Of a stretch of 64,000 nt of DNA, positions 18,450-26,743 are shown one piece after another. The stretch spans positions 62,001 to 126,000 of the forward strand of contig DBRG01000019.1 in the NCBI GenBank assembly GCA_002305545.1, written 5' to 3'. This stretch comes from Bacteroidales bacterium UBA1374 (GTDB lineage Bacteria; Bacteroidota; Bacteroidia; Bacteroidales; UBA932). The position numbers were made by a program, and so were the translations under genes. The notes under the pieces were generated by a model that saw only the letters and a list, made by a program, of their open reading frames with translations, did no database searches and had not been told where the DNA came from. The first letter of the stretch is position 1, and the number at the start of each line of letters is the position of its first letter.

Positions 18450-19690
18450 AAAGATATTATTTCATGGTAGACGCGTATGGCAAAATTATCTGTCATGCCT
18501 GCCATGTAATCAATGATAGCTCTCCGGTATTGCACAATGTCAGTTATGTCGTAGATGATATCGTTCTCGAAACATGCTTCATTTCTTGCCCGTTTGTCCA
18601 CATTGCTGTATTTGACCAGCCATTCGTGAAAATACCTTAACAGCGTGGGAAATTTGGACGTGTTGTCAGCTATGCGCTGCAACACGTCTTTGCCATAAAA
18701 TCCCTCCAGGAAGTCAAAAATCGTATGGATGATGCACCGTGCGTACTCTTTATAGTAAAGAAGCCGCGGGTGGTAATAGATATGGCGGTAATTGAAATCC
18801 TTGACCTCTGTCAGCAGGTTGTAGTATTGGCAGGAAAAATGCATTCCTTCTTCAGGAGATGAATTGTTGCAGAGATCTTTGATGAAAAGGTCTATCAGGG
18901 CCGTGTTGTTTACCACTCCGGATGTTTTCGGGATCCTTTTCATCAGGTTGTTCAGTTCGTTGAGGCGCTCTGGTTCCAGCAGGTTCAGTTCAATCGCATC
19001 TTCTATGTCACGGCCCAGGTATGCGATTTTGTCCGAAAGTTTTACAACACACGCTTCCCATGTATAGGGCATGTACTGGTTGGGCCGTTCTATCTGCTCA
19101 AGATCAACAACTTTTTCCCGCGGATAAAGTCCATTCTCGTCAGTTTCCCCGCAATGCGATATGATTCCGTCACGTACGGCATATGTCAGTCTCAGGTTTT
19201 TATGGTTGCCAGAGGCATTGGGCAGGGTAGCAATCTTGTCTGCCGTGTACAGCCCGTTCTTTTCGTGCCAGAATGTGCCGTCCCATTTACGCATGATATC
19301 GGAAAGCAACGTTTCTCCTTCATGGCCAAACGGACTGTGACCAAGATCGTGACCCAGGGCAATGGCCTGTGTCAGCTCTGTGTTCAGTCCCATGTATTTT
19401 GATATGGTATAACTGATAGATGCCACATGGTTCACGTGTTCCATGCGTGTGCATATGTGGTCGTTCTGTGTTGCGAAAAACACCTGTGTCTTGTGTTTCA
19501 GCCTTCGATAAGAAGTACAATGCAGGATACGCGAATAATCCCTGTAAAACTGTGAGCGAGTGTCATCCTTTTTTTCTTCCGGCGGCAGGAACTCACTGCC
19601 TCTTTGCAGCGACTGCTCCCATTTGGGGTGTCCTGCCCTGAGCTGATGTTCCGTAAATTTACCGGGTACCATTTTTTTCTCCATAATCAT
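18446..19690 (-). CDS. dgt: dGTP triphosphohydrolase-like HD-domain protein
   Basis: A 414-residue HD-superfamily enzyme that hydrolyses dNTPs (classically dGTP to deoxyguanosine and triphosphate). N-terminal residues DDTRSQFYRDYSRILHC and YRRLKHKTQVF are diagnostic; the metal ligands appear in RMEHVNHVAS and ALGHDLGHSPFGHEGE (about 80-130). It follows galE by 3 nt and is probably cotranscribed with it. The ATG at 19690 was used; a second ATG at 19684 is possible. Confidence 0.94.
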   Translation of the reverse strand: MIMEKKMVPGKFTEHQLRAGHPKWEQSLQRGSEFLPPEEKKDDTRSQFYRDYSRILHCTSYRRLKHKTQVFFATQNDHICTRMEHVNHVASISYTISKYMGLNTELTQAIALGHDLGHSPFGHEGETLLSDIMRKWDGTFWHEKNGLYTADKIATLPNASGNHKNLRLTYAVRDGIISHCGETDENGLYPREKVVDLEQIERPNQYMPYTWEACVVKLSDKIAYLGRDIEDAIELNLLEPERLNELNNLMKRIPKTSGVVNNTALIDLFIKDLCNNSSPEEGMHFSCQYYNLLTEVKDFNYRHIYYHPRLLYYKEYARCIIHTIFDFLEGFYGKDVLQRIADNTSKFPTLLRYFHEWLVKYSNVDKRARNEACFENDIIYDITDIVQYRRAIIDYMAGMTDNFAIRVYHEIISF

Positions 19691-19693
19691 AAA

Positions 19694-20716
19694 TTAAATG
19701 ATGCGGCGGATATTCCTTTCCCATGCCCAGGCATTCGCAAGGGTTTCTTCCAGCGGGCGTTCGGCTTTCCAGGAAAGCACCCTGTTTGCCAGCGATGTAT
19801 CTGCCCAGACAGCCTCCACGTCTCCCTCCCTCCTTCCGGTGATCCGGTATTTCAAAGACACATTATTGACAGTCTGAAATTTTTTGACCAGTTCCATAAC
19901 CGACAGCGGTGTTCCCGTCCCCACATTGAACACCTCGCACGATCCCGGTTTGTCGTGGGCCTCCATGCGTTTCAGGGCCGAGACATGGGCCGCCGCCAGA
20001 TCCACCACATCAATATAATCCCTGAGAGCCGTTCCGTCCGGGGTGTTGTAATCATTGCCAAAGATCTGCAGTTCCTTGCGGATCCCCGCAGCTGTCTGTG
20101 TTATGAAAGGAACCAGGTTGTTGGGAATGCCCCTTGGCAATTCGCCTATAAGGGCGGAAGGATGGGCGCCTATGGGATTAAAGTACCTGAGGATGATCCC
20201 TTTCACGGAAGCATGGGCCTTTACTGTGTCAATCAGGATATCTTCACAAATTTGTTTTGTATTCCCGTAAGGGCTTGTGGCCGGCATTCTTGGGGTGTCT
20301 TCAGTAACCGGGAGCACAGGTGGTTGTCCGTAAACCGTGGCAGAGGAGGAAAACACCACATGGCCCCCTCCGTTTTCTACCAGGACCTCCAGCAGGGTGA
20401 CCAGGGATAATACGTTGTTATAGTAATACATGAGCGGTTTTTCCACGCTTTCTCCCACTGCTTTGAAAGCAGCAAAGTGAATGACACCGTCAATCCTGTG
20501 TTCCCGGAAAATTTTCAGAAGCTGGTCTTTCCTGCAGCAATCGGCTATATAGAAAGGAATGTCCCTGCCGGTGATTTTTTTGACCCCATCCAGACAGGTG
20601 GTGTCAGCATTGGACAGGTTATCGGCTATGACCACCCCGTATCCGGCATGGATGAGTTCCACGGCGGTGTGGCTTCCTATATAGCCTGCTCCCCCGGTGA
20701 TAAGTATGTTTTTCAT
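19694..20716 (-). CDS. galE: UDP-glucose 4-epimerase
   Basis: A 340-residue short-chain dehydrogenase-type enzyme that interconverts UDP-glucose and UDP-galactose with bound NAD. It begins with the Rossmann motif GGAGYIGSH and has the catalytic YGNTK (YxxxK) near residue 150. RDYIDVVDLA and GTGTPLSVMELV are conserved family segments. The ATG at 20716 starts exactly at the NAD fold; the frame to 20878 adds 54 unrelated residues and crosses a terminator. The -7 box lies 5 nt before the ATG. Confidence 0.97.
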   Translation of the reverse strand: MKNILITGGAGYIGSHTAVELIHAGYGVVIADNLSNADTTCLDGVKKITGRDIPFYIADCCRKDQLLKIFREHRIDGVIHFAAFKAVGESVEKPLMYYYNNVLSLVTLLEVLVENGGGHVVFSSSATVYGQPPVLPVTEDTPRMPATSPYGNTKQICEDILIDTVKAHASVKGIILRYFNPIGAHPSALIGELPRGIPNNLVPFITQTAAGIRKELQIFGNDYNTPDGTALRDYIDVVDLAAAHVSALKRMEAHDKPGSCEVFNVGTGTPLSVMELVKKFQTVNNVSLKYRITGRREGDVEAVWADTSLANRVLSWKAERPLEETLANAWAWERNIRRII

Positions 20717-20721
20717 AATGA

Positions 20722-20729
20722 CAAAGATA
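20722..20729 (-). promoter_or_regulatory. -7 promoter box of galE-dgt (TATCTTTG)
   Basis: A perfect TAnnTTTG match on the minus strand, 5 nt before the galE ATG, directly downstream of the ppdK terminator. Confidence 0.65.
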
Positions 20730-20743
20730 CGAAAAAGAAGAAA

Positions 20744-20763
20744 AAGGCTCCCCGGGGAACCTT
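20744..20763 (-). terminator. Intrinsic terminator of ppdK
   Basis: An 8-bp stem (AAGGTTCC/GGAGCCTT, one G-T pair, 4-nt loop) on the minus strand, followed by a T-rich run. It lies between the ppdK stop and the galE promoter. Confidence 0.7.
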
Positions 20764-20801
20764 TTCTTCTTTGTGGAAACAATCTGCTATTTGTTACAGA
20801 T

Positions 20802-23519
20802 TTACATGGTTGCCCTGATGGCTGCCTGTGCTGCAGCAAGCCGGGCGATTGGCACCCTGAATGGGGAACAGGAAACATAAGTCAAACCCATCTTATAACA
20901 GAACTGGATGGATTGGGGATCCCCCCCGTGCTCTCCGCATATCCCTATCTTGAGGTTCGGGGTGGTGGAACGGCCTTTTGTGATTCCCTCTTCAATGAGC
21001 CTGCCTACAGAAGGCTCGTCAATATGCTGGAACGGGTCAAAGGGGAGGATCTTCTTCTGGATGTATTCACCCATGAATGATCCGATATCGTCCCTTGAGA
21101 AGCCGAAGGTCATCTGTGTCAGGTCGTTTGTCCCGAACGAGAAGAACTGGGCTGTCTTGGCCATCTCATCTGCCACTATTGTTGCCCGGGGTATCTCTAT
21201 CATGGTACCATAGAGGTACTCAAGGGTGAGCCCGAATTGCTCCTGGACTTCTTTATGCACCCTGTCGGCGATGATTTTCTGGTCATCCAGCTCTTTCACA
21301 CTGACTGTAACCGGAACCATGATCTCCGGTTTGGGGCGGAGCCCTTCCTTGATCAATTCGGCAGTGGCCGTGAAAATCGCACGGAACTGCATTTCAGAAA
21401 TCTCGGGATATGTAATTCCAAGACGCACACCACGGTGTCCCATCATGGGATTTTCTTCGTGCAGCATTTCTCCCCGTTTAACCACATCTTCCACGCTGAT
21501 GCCGAGTTCTTTGGCCAATTCTTTCTGTTTGTCAAGCGTATGGGGAACAAATTCGTGCAGCGGAGGATCAAGCAGGCGGAAGGTAAGCGGCAGACCGTCC
21601 ATGACACGGAGCGTCTCTTTTGCAGCGGCTCTCACGTAAGGTGCCAGTTCGTGGAGGGCCAGTTTTCTTTCACCCACATTTTCCGAAAGGATCACCTTAC
21701 GGAGTTTGCTCAGCGGGGCTTCTGAATTCAATCCGTAGAACATGTGCTCGATTCGGAAAAGACCTATTCCCTCGGCCCCGAAATTCAAAGCCATCCTGGC
21801 ATCTTCCGGTGTGTCGGCGTTGGTGCGGACGCCCATGGTGCGGAAGGAATCCACCATTTTCATGAATTCCTGGAAACGGGGATTTTCAGAAGCATCCATG
21901 GTATCAATGGCTTTATCATAGACAAAACCACGAGTTCCATTAAGGCTGAAAACAGAGCCTTCAGGGTATTGTTTCCCGTTCATGATAAGCACGCGCTTTG
22001 CCAGGTCAATATGTACGGCTTCGCATCCTACTATAGCACATTTTCCCCAGCCCCGGGCTACCAGGGCAGCATGGGATGTCATTCCTCCGCGTGATGTAAG
22101 CAGTCCGTCGGCAGCACGCATTCCTTCCACATCTTCGGGATTTGTCTCTTCCCTGACCAATATGACTTTCTTGCCTTTCTTGCTCCAGGCGACGGCGTCT
22201 TCAGCCGTGAAAACAATCTGACCCACAGCGCCGCCGGGACCGGCCGGCAGACCCTTGCCCACCACTTGTGCGGCCTTTTCAGAATTGGGATTCAATATAG
22301 GGTGAAGCAGCTCGTCCAGTTGATTGGGCGCAACGCGCAGTACAGCGGTCTTGCGGTCAATCAGACCTTCCAGGAGCATATCCATGGCCATATTCAGGGC
22401 GGCAACCCCGGTGCGTTTGCCTATGCGGCATTGCAGCATCCACAGGCGTCCGTCCTGTATGGTGAACTCTATATCCTGCATGTCGCGGAAATGGGCTTCC
22501 AGGTTCTTCTGTATCTGATTCAGCTCACCATAGACTTTGGGCATGGTGGTTTCGAGCGAGGACAGGTGCCTGTTCTGGTCGTTCTTGGTAGATTCATTCA
22601 ACGGGTTAGGTGTACGTATACCGGCAACCACATCTTCTCCCTGTGCATTGATAAGCCATTCACCGTAGAATTTGGCTTCTCCTGTGGCCGGGTTGCGGGA
22701 AAAAGCAACCCCCGTTGCCGATTTGTCACCCATATTCCCAAATACCATGGACTGGACCGTTACGGCAGTGCCCCATTCATCGGGGATACCTTCTATCCTG
22801 CGGTAGGAGATCGCCCGTTTCCCGTTCCAGGATTTGAAGACGGCGCCTATCCCGCCCCAGAGCTGTTCCATGGCGTCATCAGGGAAGGGTTTGCCAAGGA
22901 CACGCACGACCTGTCTCTTTAACATGTCGCAGAGCGTGACCAGGTCTTCCTCTGTAAGGTCGGTATCGCTTTTATATCCTTTTTCTACTTTCATCTGATG
23001 CAGCAATCCATCCAGTTGCACACGTATTCCTTGTCCTTCAGCCGGTTCAATCCCCTCTGCCTTTTCCATGACCACATCGGAAAACATCATGATCAGCCGG
23101 CGGTATGCGTCGTAAACAAACCTGGGGTTGTTGGTTTTTTTTATCAGCCCCGGAATGGTTGCTGAACACAGTCCGATGTTTAGTACGGTTTCCATCATGC
23201 CGGGCATGGAGCTTCTGGCACCGGAACGGCAGGAAACAAGCAGAGGATTTTCAGGATCACCAAAACGGGCTCCCATAATATCCTCGGTTTTTTTCAGGGC
23301 CTGTGCGACTTCTCCTGCCAAATCCTTGGGGTAATTGCAATCCAGGGCATAATATTCGGTACAACATTCTGTTGTTATGGTAAAACCTGCAGGAACAGGT
23401 ATACCCAGGAGACACATTTCAGCCAGGTTGGCTCCTTTGCCACCCAGCAGATTTCGCATAGAACCATCACCATCGGCAGTTTTTCCGCCAAAGCTGTAAA
23501 CTCGTTTGATTTCTGACAT
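20802..23519 (-). CDS. ppdK: Pyruvate, phosphate dikinase
   Basis: A 905-residue three-domain enzyme that converts pyruvate, ATP and phosphate to PEP, AMP and PPi, reversibly. Many anaerobic Bacteroidota use it in glycolysis or gluconeogenesis. The N-terminal ATP-grasp (about 1-340) has GGKGANLAEMCLLG; the swivelling phosphohistidine is in GGMTSHAALVARGW near residue 460; the C-terminal TIM barrel has GIGLFRIEHMF and the catalytic Cys in GICGEHGGDP near 840. Length and ends are normal. It has its own promoter and terminator. Confidence 0.98.
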   Translation of the reverse strand: MSEIKRVYSFGGKTADGDGSMRNLLGGKGANLAEMCLLGIPVPAGFTITTECCTEYYALDCNYPKDLAGEVAQALKKTEDIMGARFGDPENPLLVSCRSGARSSMPGMMETVLNIGLCSATIPGLIKKTNNPRFVYDAYRRLIMMFSDVVMEKAEGIEPAEGQGIRVQLDGLLHQMKVEKGYKSDTDLTEEDLVTLCDMLKRQVVRVLGKPFPDDAMEQLWGGIGAVFKSWNGKRAISYRRIEGIPDEWGTAVTVQSMVFGNMGDKSATGVAFSRNPATGEAKFYGEWLINAQGEDVVAGIRTPNPLNESTKNDQNRHLSSLETTMPKVYGELNQIQKNLEAHFRDMQDIEFTIQDGRLWMLQCRIGKRTGVAALNMAMDMLLEGLIDRKTAVLRVAPNQLDELLHPILNPNSEKAAQVVGKGLPAGPGGAVGQIVFTAEDAVAWSKKGKKVILVREETNPEDVEGMRAADGLLTSRGGMTSHAALVARGWGKCAIVGCEAVHIDLAKRVLIMNGKQYPEGSVFSLNGTRGFVYDKAIDTMDASENPRFQEFMKMVDSFRTMGVRTNADTPEDARMALNFGAEGIGLFRIEHMFYGLNSEAPLSKLRKVILSENVGERKLALHELAPYVRAAAKETLRVMDGLPLTFRLLDPPLHEFVPHTLDKQKELAKELGISVEDVVKRGEMLHEENPMMGHRGVRLGITYPEISEMQFRAIFTATAELIKEGLRPKPEIMVPVTVSVKELDDQKIIADRVHKEVQEQFGLTLEYLYGTMIEIPRATIVADEMAKTAQFFSFGTNDLTQMTFGFSRDDIGSFMGEYIQKKILPFDPFQHIDEPSVGRLIEEGITKGRSTTPNLKIGICGEHGGDPQSIQFCYKMGLTYVSCSPFRVPIARLAAAQAAIRATM

Positions 23520-23565
23520 AAAAATTATTTAGTTAAAAAATTGAAAATTATCGGATTTAGGGCTG

Positions 23566-23573
23566 CAAAAATA
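23566..23573 (-). promoter_or_regulatory. -7 promoter box of ppdK (TATTTTTG)
   Basis: A TAnnTTTG match on the minus strand 46 nt before the ppdK ATG, within the 63-nt gap after phoH. Confidence 0.5.
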
Positions 23574-23582
23574 GCAAAAATG

Positions 23583-24914
23583 TTACAATATATTGCCTGC
23601 CAGTTCCGCCAATCGGCTCCTTTCCCCTTTAATAAGGTTGACATGAGCGAAAACATCCTGTCCTAACATCTTGTCTGTCAAATAAGTAAGACCATTTGAA
23701 TGCATATCCAGGTAAGGTTGGTCGATCTGGTGTATATCTCCTGTAAAAATGAGTTTGCTGCCTTCCCCGGCACGGGTAATGATCGTCTTGACTTCGTGCG
23801 GGGTAAGGTTCTGGGACTCATCTACTATGAAGAATACTTTAGATAAACTTCTCCCGCGGATGTAAGCAAGCGGGGAGATCAGCAGTTTCTCATTTTTTAC
23901 CATTTCTTCAATGCGTACGAATTCCCGGCTGTTGGGTTTGAGACTGCCTTTGATCACACTCAGATTATCCAGCAGTGGTAACATATAGGGCGCCATTTTT
24001 TCCTTTATGTCTCCGGGCAGGAATCCCATTTCCTGGTTTTGCAGGGGAATGACGGGCCGGGAAAGCATGATCTGGTCGTAATCCCCTTCCTGCTCAAGGG
24101 CTGCTGCCAGGGCAAGCAACGTTTTGCCGGTCCCGGCAATTCCTGTCAGGGAAACAAGACTTATTTCCGGATCAAGCAGGGCATCAAGTGCAAAATTCTG
24201 TTCCGAATTGCGAGGTGTGATGCCGTATGCCCTATAATCTGGTACGGGAATCAGGCATCGGGTCGAGGCCTTGTAGCGTGCCATGGCCATGCCGTCCTTG
24301 TTCTTTAGAATGTAGTATTGATTGCTGTGCGCTCCTTTCAGGTGGATATCCCTGGAGCTGAGACCTTCGCGTGTCTGGTACAACTTGGCTATGGTCTGAG
24401 GGGCAACACGGTTCAGTTTGATCACACCCCTTGAAAGGCTGACTATGCTCTCGTCACGAACCTTATCGGTAAGGTAATCCTGGGCTTCTATTCCCAGCGC
24501 CTTGGATTTAATACGCAGGTTGACATCTTTTGTGACTAGGATCACCCTTCGCTCGGGGTTGTTTTCTTTCATGTACTGCGCCGTGACAAGGATGCGGTGA
24601 TCAGGGGTATCTTCATAGAAAGAGTCCTGCATCATATCCGGAAAAGGATGTCCCAGTTCTACTTTCAGGCGGCCCCTGCCGGGACCCATACTAATCCATC
24701 CATTCAACATCTGATCGCCCAGGATTTTATCCAGTGAACGGGCAAATTCCCTGGCGTTGTAGTTGATCTGGTCATTACCTTTTTTGAATTTGTCCAGTTC
24801 TTCCAGCACAATGATGGGGATGACCACATCGTTATCCTGAAAATTACCAAGCGCCTTGTGATCGTGCAGAAGGACGTTGGTGTCGAGTACGAAAATTTTG
24901 GGATTGTTTGGCAT
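23583..24914 (-). CDS. phoH: PhoH-family protein with N-terminal PIN domain
   Basis: A 443-residue protein with a PIN ribonuclease domain (about 4-140; acidic VLDTNVLLHD, EELDKFKKG, VTKDVNLR) joined to a PhoH ATPase (Walker A GIAGTGKT near 250, Walker B FIVDESQNLTPHEVKTIITR near 350, FTGDIHQID). PIN-PhoH proteins act as ATP-driven RNA helicase/RNases in related systems. The frame extends upstream to a TTG at 24935, but the ATG at 24914 sits just before the PIN core and 18 nt after a -7 box, so it was chosen. Divergent from folC. Confidence 0.95.
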   Translation of the reverse strand: MPNNPKIFVLDTNVLLHDHKALGNFQDNDVVIPIIVLEELDKFKKGNDQINYNAREFARSLDKILGDQMLNGWISMGPGRGRLKVELGHPFPDMMQDSFYEDTPDHRILVTAQYMKENNPERRVILVTKDVNLRIKSKALGIEAQDYLTDKVRDESIVSLSRGVIKLNRVAPQTIAKLYQTREGLSSRDIHLKGAHSNQYYILKNKDGMAMARYKASTRCLIPVPDYRAYGITPRNSEQNFALDALLDPEISLVSLTGIAGTGKTLLALAAALEQEGDYDQIMLSRPVIPLQNQEMGFLPGDIKEKMAPYMLPLLDNLSVIKGSLKPNSREFVRIEEMVKNEKLLISPLAYIRGRSLSKVFFIVDESQNLTPHEVKTIITRAGEGSKLIFTGDIHQIDQPYLDMHSNGLTYLTDKMLGQDVFAHVNLIKGERSRLAELAGNIL

Positions 24915-24932
24915 TAGTTCATATTTAACTGA

Positions 24933-24940
24933 CAAAGATA
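24933..24940 (-). promoter_or_regulatory. -7 promoter box of phoH (TATCTTTG)
   Basis: A perfect TAnnTTTG match on the minus strand, 18 nt before the phoH ATG at 24914. It overlaps the upstream TTG alternative start, which argues against that start. Confidence 0.6.
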
Positions 24941-24969
24941 GGAAAAAATATGTCTAAATTCGCGGCGTT

Positions 24970-26247
24970 ATGGAATACCAGGAAGCCGTGTCATTTTTGA
25001 TAGAGCACTTTCCCCAGTACCAGAAAATTGGGATTGTAGGGTACAAACCTTACCCGGCGCGGATGCTTTCACTTGCGGCCTGGCTGGGAAATCCCCAGGA
25101 AAAGTATCCCTGCATTCATATTGCCGGAACAAATGGTAAAGGATCGGTATCCCATATGCTGGCAGCAATAATGCAGTCAGCCGGGTTCAGAACCGGGTTA
25201 TACACATCACCACACCTGACAGATTTCAGGGAACGGATCAGGGTAAACGGAATAATGATACCTCACCAGGAAGTGATTGATTTCATGGAACGGTTTTCCC
25301 GTGAAAGAATGAAGGAACTCAAGGATGAATTGCCTTCTTTTTTTGACATGACAACGGCTATGGCTTTCAGCTACTTTGCCCGGCAAAAAACGGATATAGC
25401 CGTAATTGAAACAGGTCTTGGAGGGCGGCTGGATTCCACCAATATTTTAACACCAACATCTGTTATTCTTTCTGTCATAACCAACATAGGCCTCGATCAC
25501 TGTGACCTGCTGGGAGACACCATCACAAAGATCGCAAGTGAGAAGGCCGGGATCATTAAACCGGGCGTTCCGGTAGTGGTGGGAGAGTATGATCCGGAAT
25601 CTTTTCCCGTTCTTGCTGCCCGTGCCGGCCAATTACATGCCCCTCTTTTCCGTGCTTATGACAGACCGGACCAGGTGTACTCCCTGGAAGGAGAAACCTT
25701 GTATCAGCAGAAAAATCTGAAAACAGTGCTTAGTGCAGTGGATGTTCTTAAGGAGACCAACCCTGATTTGTTAACCCGGCTGACACCCGAAGCAATTGTC
25801 CTGGGACTGGAACATTTTGAATCCGCAACCGGCCTGCGCGGAAGATGGGAACGTCTGTCCCGCCAACCGATGGTGATTGCCGATACAGGTCATAATGCAC
25901 ACGGGATGAAATACCTGAAGGAACAGCTTTCAAGGGAAACTTACCAGCGTTTGTTTATTGTCTTTGGTGTGGTACGCGGAAAAGACCTGCAATCCATCAT
26001 TCCCCTGCTGCCCCGGGATGCATATTATTTTTTTACCCAGGCTCATATTCCCAGGGCGCTCCCTGCCTCTGAGCTGGCAGTGTGGGGAAGGGAAGCGGGC
26101 TTAGAAGGAGAAGAAGTGACTGGTGTGGCTGAAGCGTTCAAAAAAGCCTGTGAAGCAGCTTCCCCGCAGGATTTGATCCTTGTGGGAGGCAGTACTTTTA
26201 CAGTGGCTGATCTGCTGGAAAACTTTTTTTGCAGGGAAAAAAAATAA
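24970..26247 (+). CDS. folC: Folylpolyglutamate synthase / dihydrofolate synthase
   Basis: A 425-residue Mur-ligase-type enzyme that adds glutamate to dihydropteroate and to reduced folates. The ATP loop HIAGTNGKGSVSH lies near residue 52, the folate-binding TSPHLTDFRERIRVNG near 80, and the metal/ATP motif ETGLGGRLDSTN near 150; the C-terminal glutamate domain has IADTGHNAHGMK near 305. Length is normal. It is divergent from phoH, with 55 nt between start codons, and precedes tRNA-Val. Confidence 0.97.
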   Translation: MEYQEAVSFLIEHFPQYQKIGIVGYKPYPARMLSLAAWLGNPQEKYPCIHIAGTNGKGSVSHMLAAIMQSAGFRTGLYTSPHLTDFRERIRVNGIMIPHQEVIDFMERFSRERMKELKDELPSFFDMTTAMAFSYFARQKTDIAVIETGLGGRLDSTNILTPTSVILSVITNIGLDHCDLLGDTITKIASEKAGIIKPGVPVVVGEYDPESFPVLAARAGQLHAPLFRAYDRPDQVYSLEGETLYQQKNLKTVLSAVDVLKETNPDLLTRLTPEAIVLGLEHFESATGLRGRWERLSRQPMVIADTGHNAHGMKYLKEQLSRETYQRLFIVFGVVRGKDLQSIIPLLPRDAYYFFTQAHIPRALPASELAVWGREAGLEGEEVTGVAEAFKKACEAASPQDLILVGGSTFTVADLLENFFCREKK

Positions 26248-26250
26248 ACA

Positions 26251-26258
26251 TATCTTTG
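26251..26258 (+). promoter_or_regulatory. -7 promoter box of tRNA-Val (TATCTTTG)
   Basis: A perfect TAnnTTTG match starting 3 nt after the folC stop and 34 nt before the tRNA 5' end. Confidence 0.6.
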
Positions 26259-26292
26259 CTGTCCCATTTAGCAGACCTTTGCTAATGCATCC

Positions 26293-26367
26293 GGGAGCTT
26301 AGCTCAGCTGGTTTAGAGCACCTGCCTTACAAGCAGGGGGTCACGAGTTCGAATCTCTTAGCTCCCA
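26293..26367 (+). tRNA. tRNA-Val (anticodon UAC)
   Basis: A 75-nt cloverleaf with acceptor GGGAGCT/AGCTCCC, D arm GCTCAGCTGGTTTAGAGC, and anticodon stem CCTGC/GCAGG around the loop CTTACAA. The T arm has TTCGAAT with one C-T mismatch in its stem. The discriminator is A and CCA is not encoded. Confidence 0.96.
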
Positions 26368-26377
26368 CAACAAAAAC

Positions 26378-26414
26378 GGCCGGCCAGAAATTCATTTGGC
26401 CGGCCTCTTTTTTC
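26378..26414 (+). terminator. Intrinsic terminator after tRNA-Val
   Basis: A perfect 9-bp GC stem (GGCCGGCCA/TGGCCGGCC, 10-nt loop) followed by a T-rich tract. It closes the tRNA transcript and marks the left border of the repeat region. Confidence 0.9.
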
Positions 26415-26456
26415 CCGGAACTCTTCATTCTTTTGCTGCCTGCTGCGGTCCGTGCT

Positions 26457-26615
26457 TCTGCTGCCTGATGCAGTTTATGCTTTGCTGCCTGTTGCGGTCA
26501 CTGACACCACAAGATCGGGAAGCTTTTTCTTTAAGCCGAGGCTTCCCTTATCTTGTGGTGTCAGTGACCGCCCGACAGGAGCAATGCCAGCCAGCAGTAA
26601 CTGCACGCCAGCAGA
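26457..26615. repeat. Palindromic element A (about 160 nt)
   Basis: A perfect 21-bp inverted repeat (26495-26515 with 26550-26570; core GGTCACTGACACCACAAGAT) continues inward as GGGAAGC/GCTTCCC (26517-26523, 26541-26547). Outward, CTGCTG and TGCAGTT blocks on both sides pair imperfectly. Left of it, a 16-nt GCTGCCTGnTGCGGTC-like core occurs three times, from 26435, 26460 and 26484. The loop contains GCTTTTTCTTTAAGCCGAGG, whose reverse complement recurs at about 27440-27460. Confidence 0.85.
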
Positions 26616-26620
26616 CACAC

Positions 26621-26723
26621 AGGTGGAACCTCAGTGCGCAATTTTTCATAGTCAAATTGTAAGCGCCTAAAATACAGGTAATTAATAATCTGAGTGTGAT
26701 TTTGGCGCACTGAGGTTCCACCT
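26621..26723. repeat. Palindromic element B (103 nt)
   Basis: A perfect 19-bp terminal inverted repeat (AGGTGGAACCTCAGTGCGC at 26621-26639; its complement at 26705-26723) encloses 65 AT-rich nt. The ends share AGGTGG with the array C units but otherwise differ. Confidence 0.85.
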
Positions 26724-26743
26724 CTGTTTGTTGTGTTGACTGA

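Noticed and set aside
20717..20878. 54-residue N-terminal extension of galE
   Set aside because: It crosses the ppdK terminator and the galE promoter and is not family-like.
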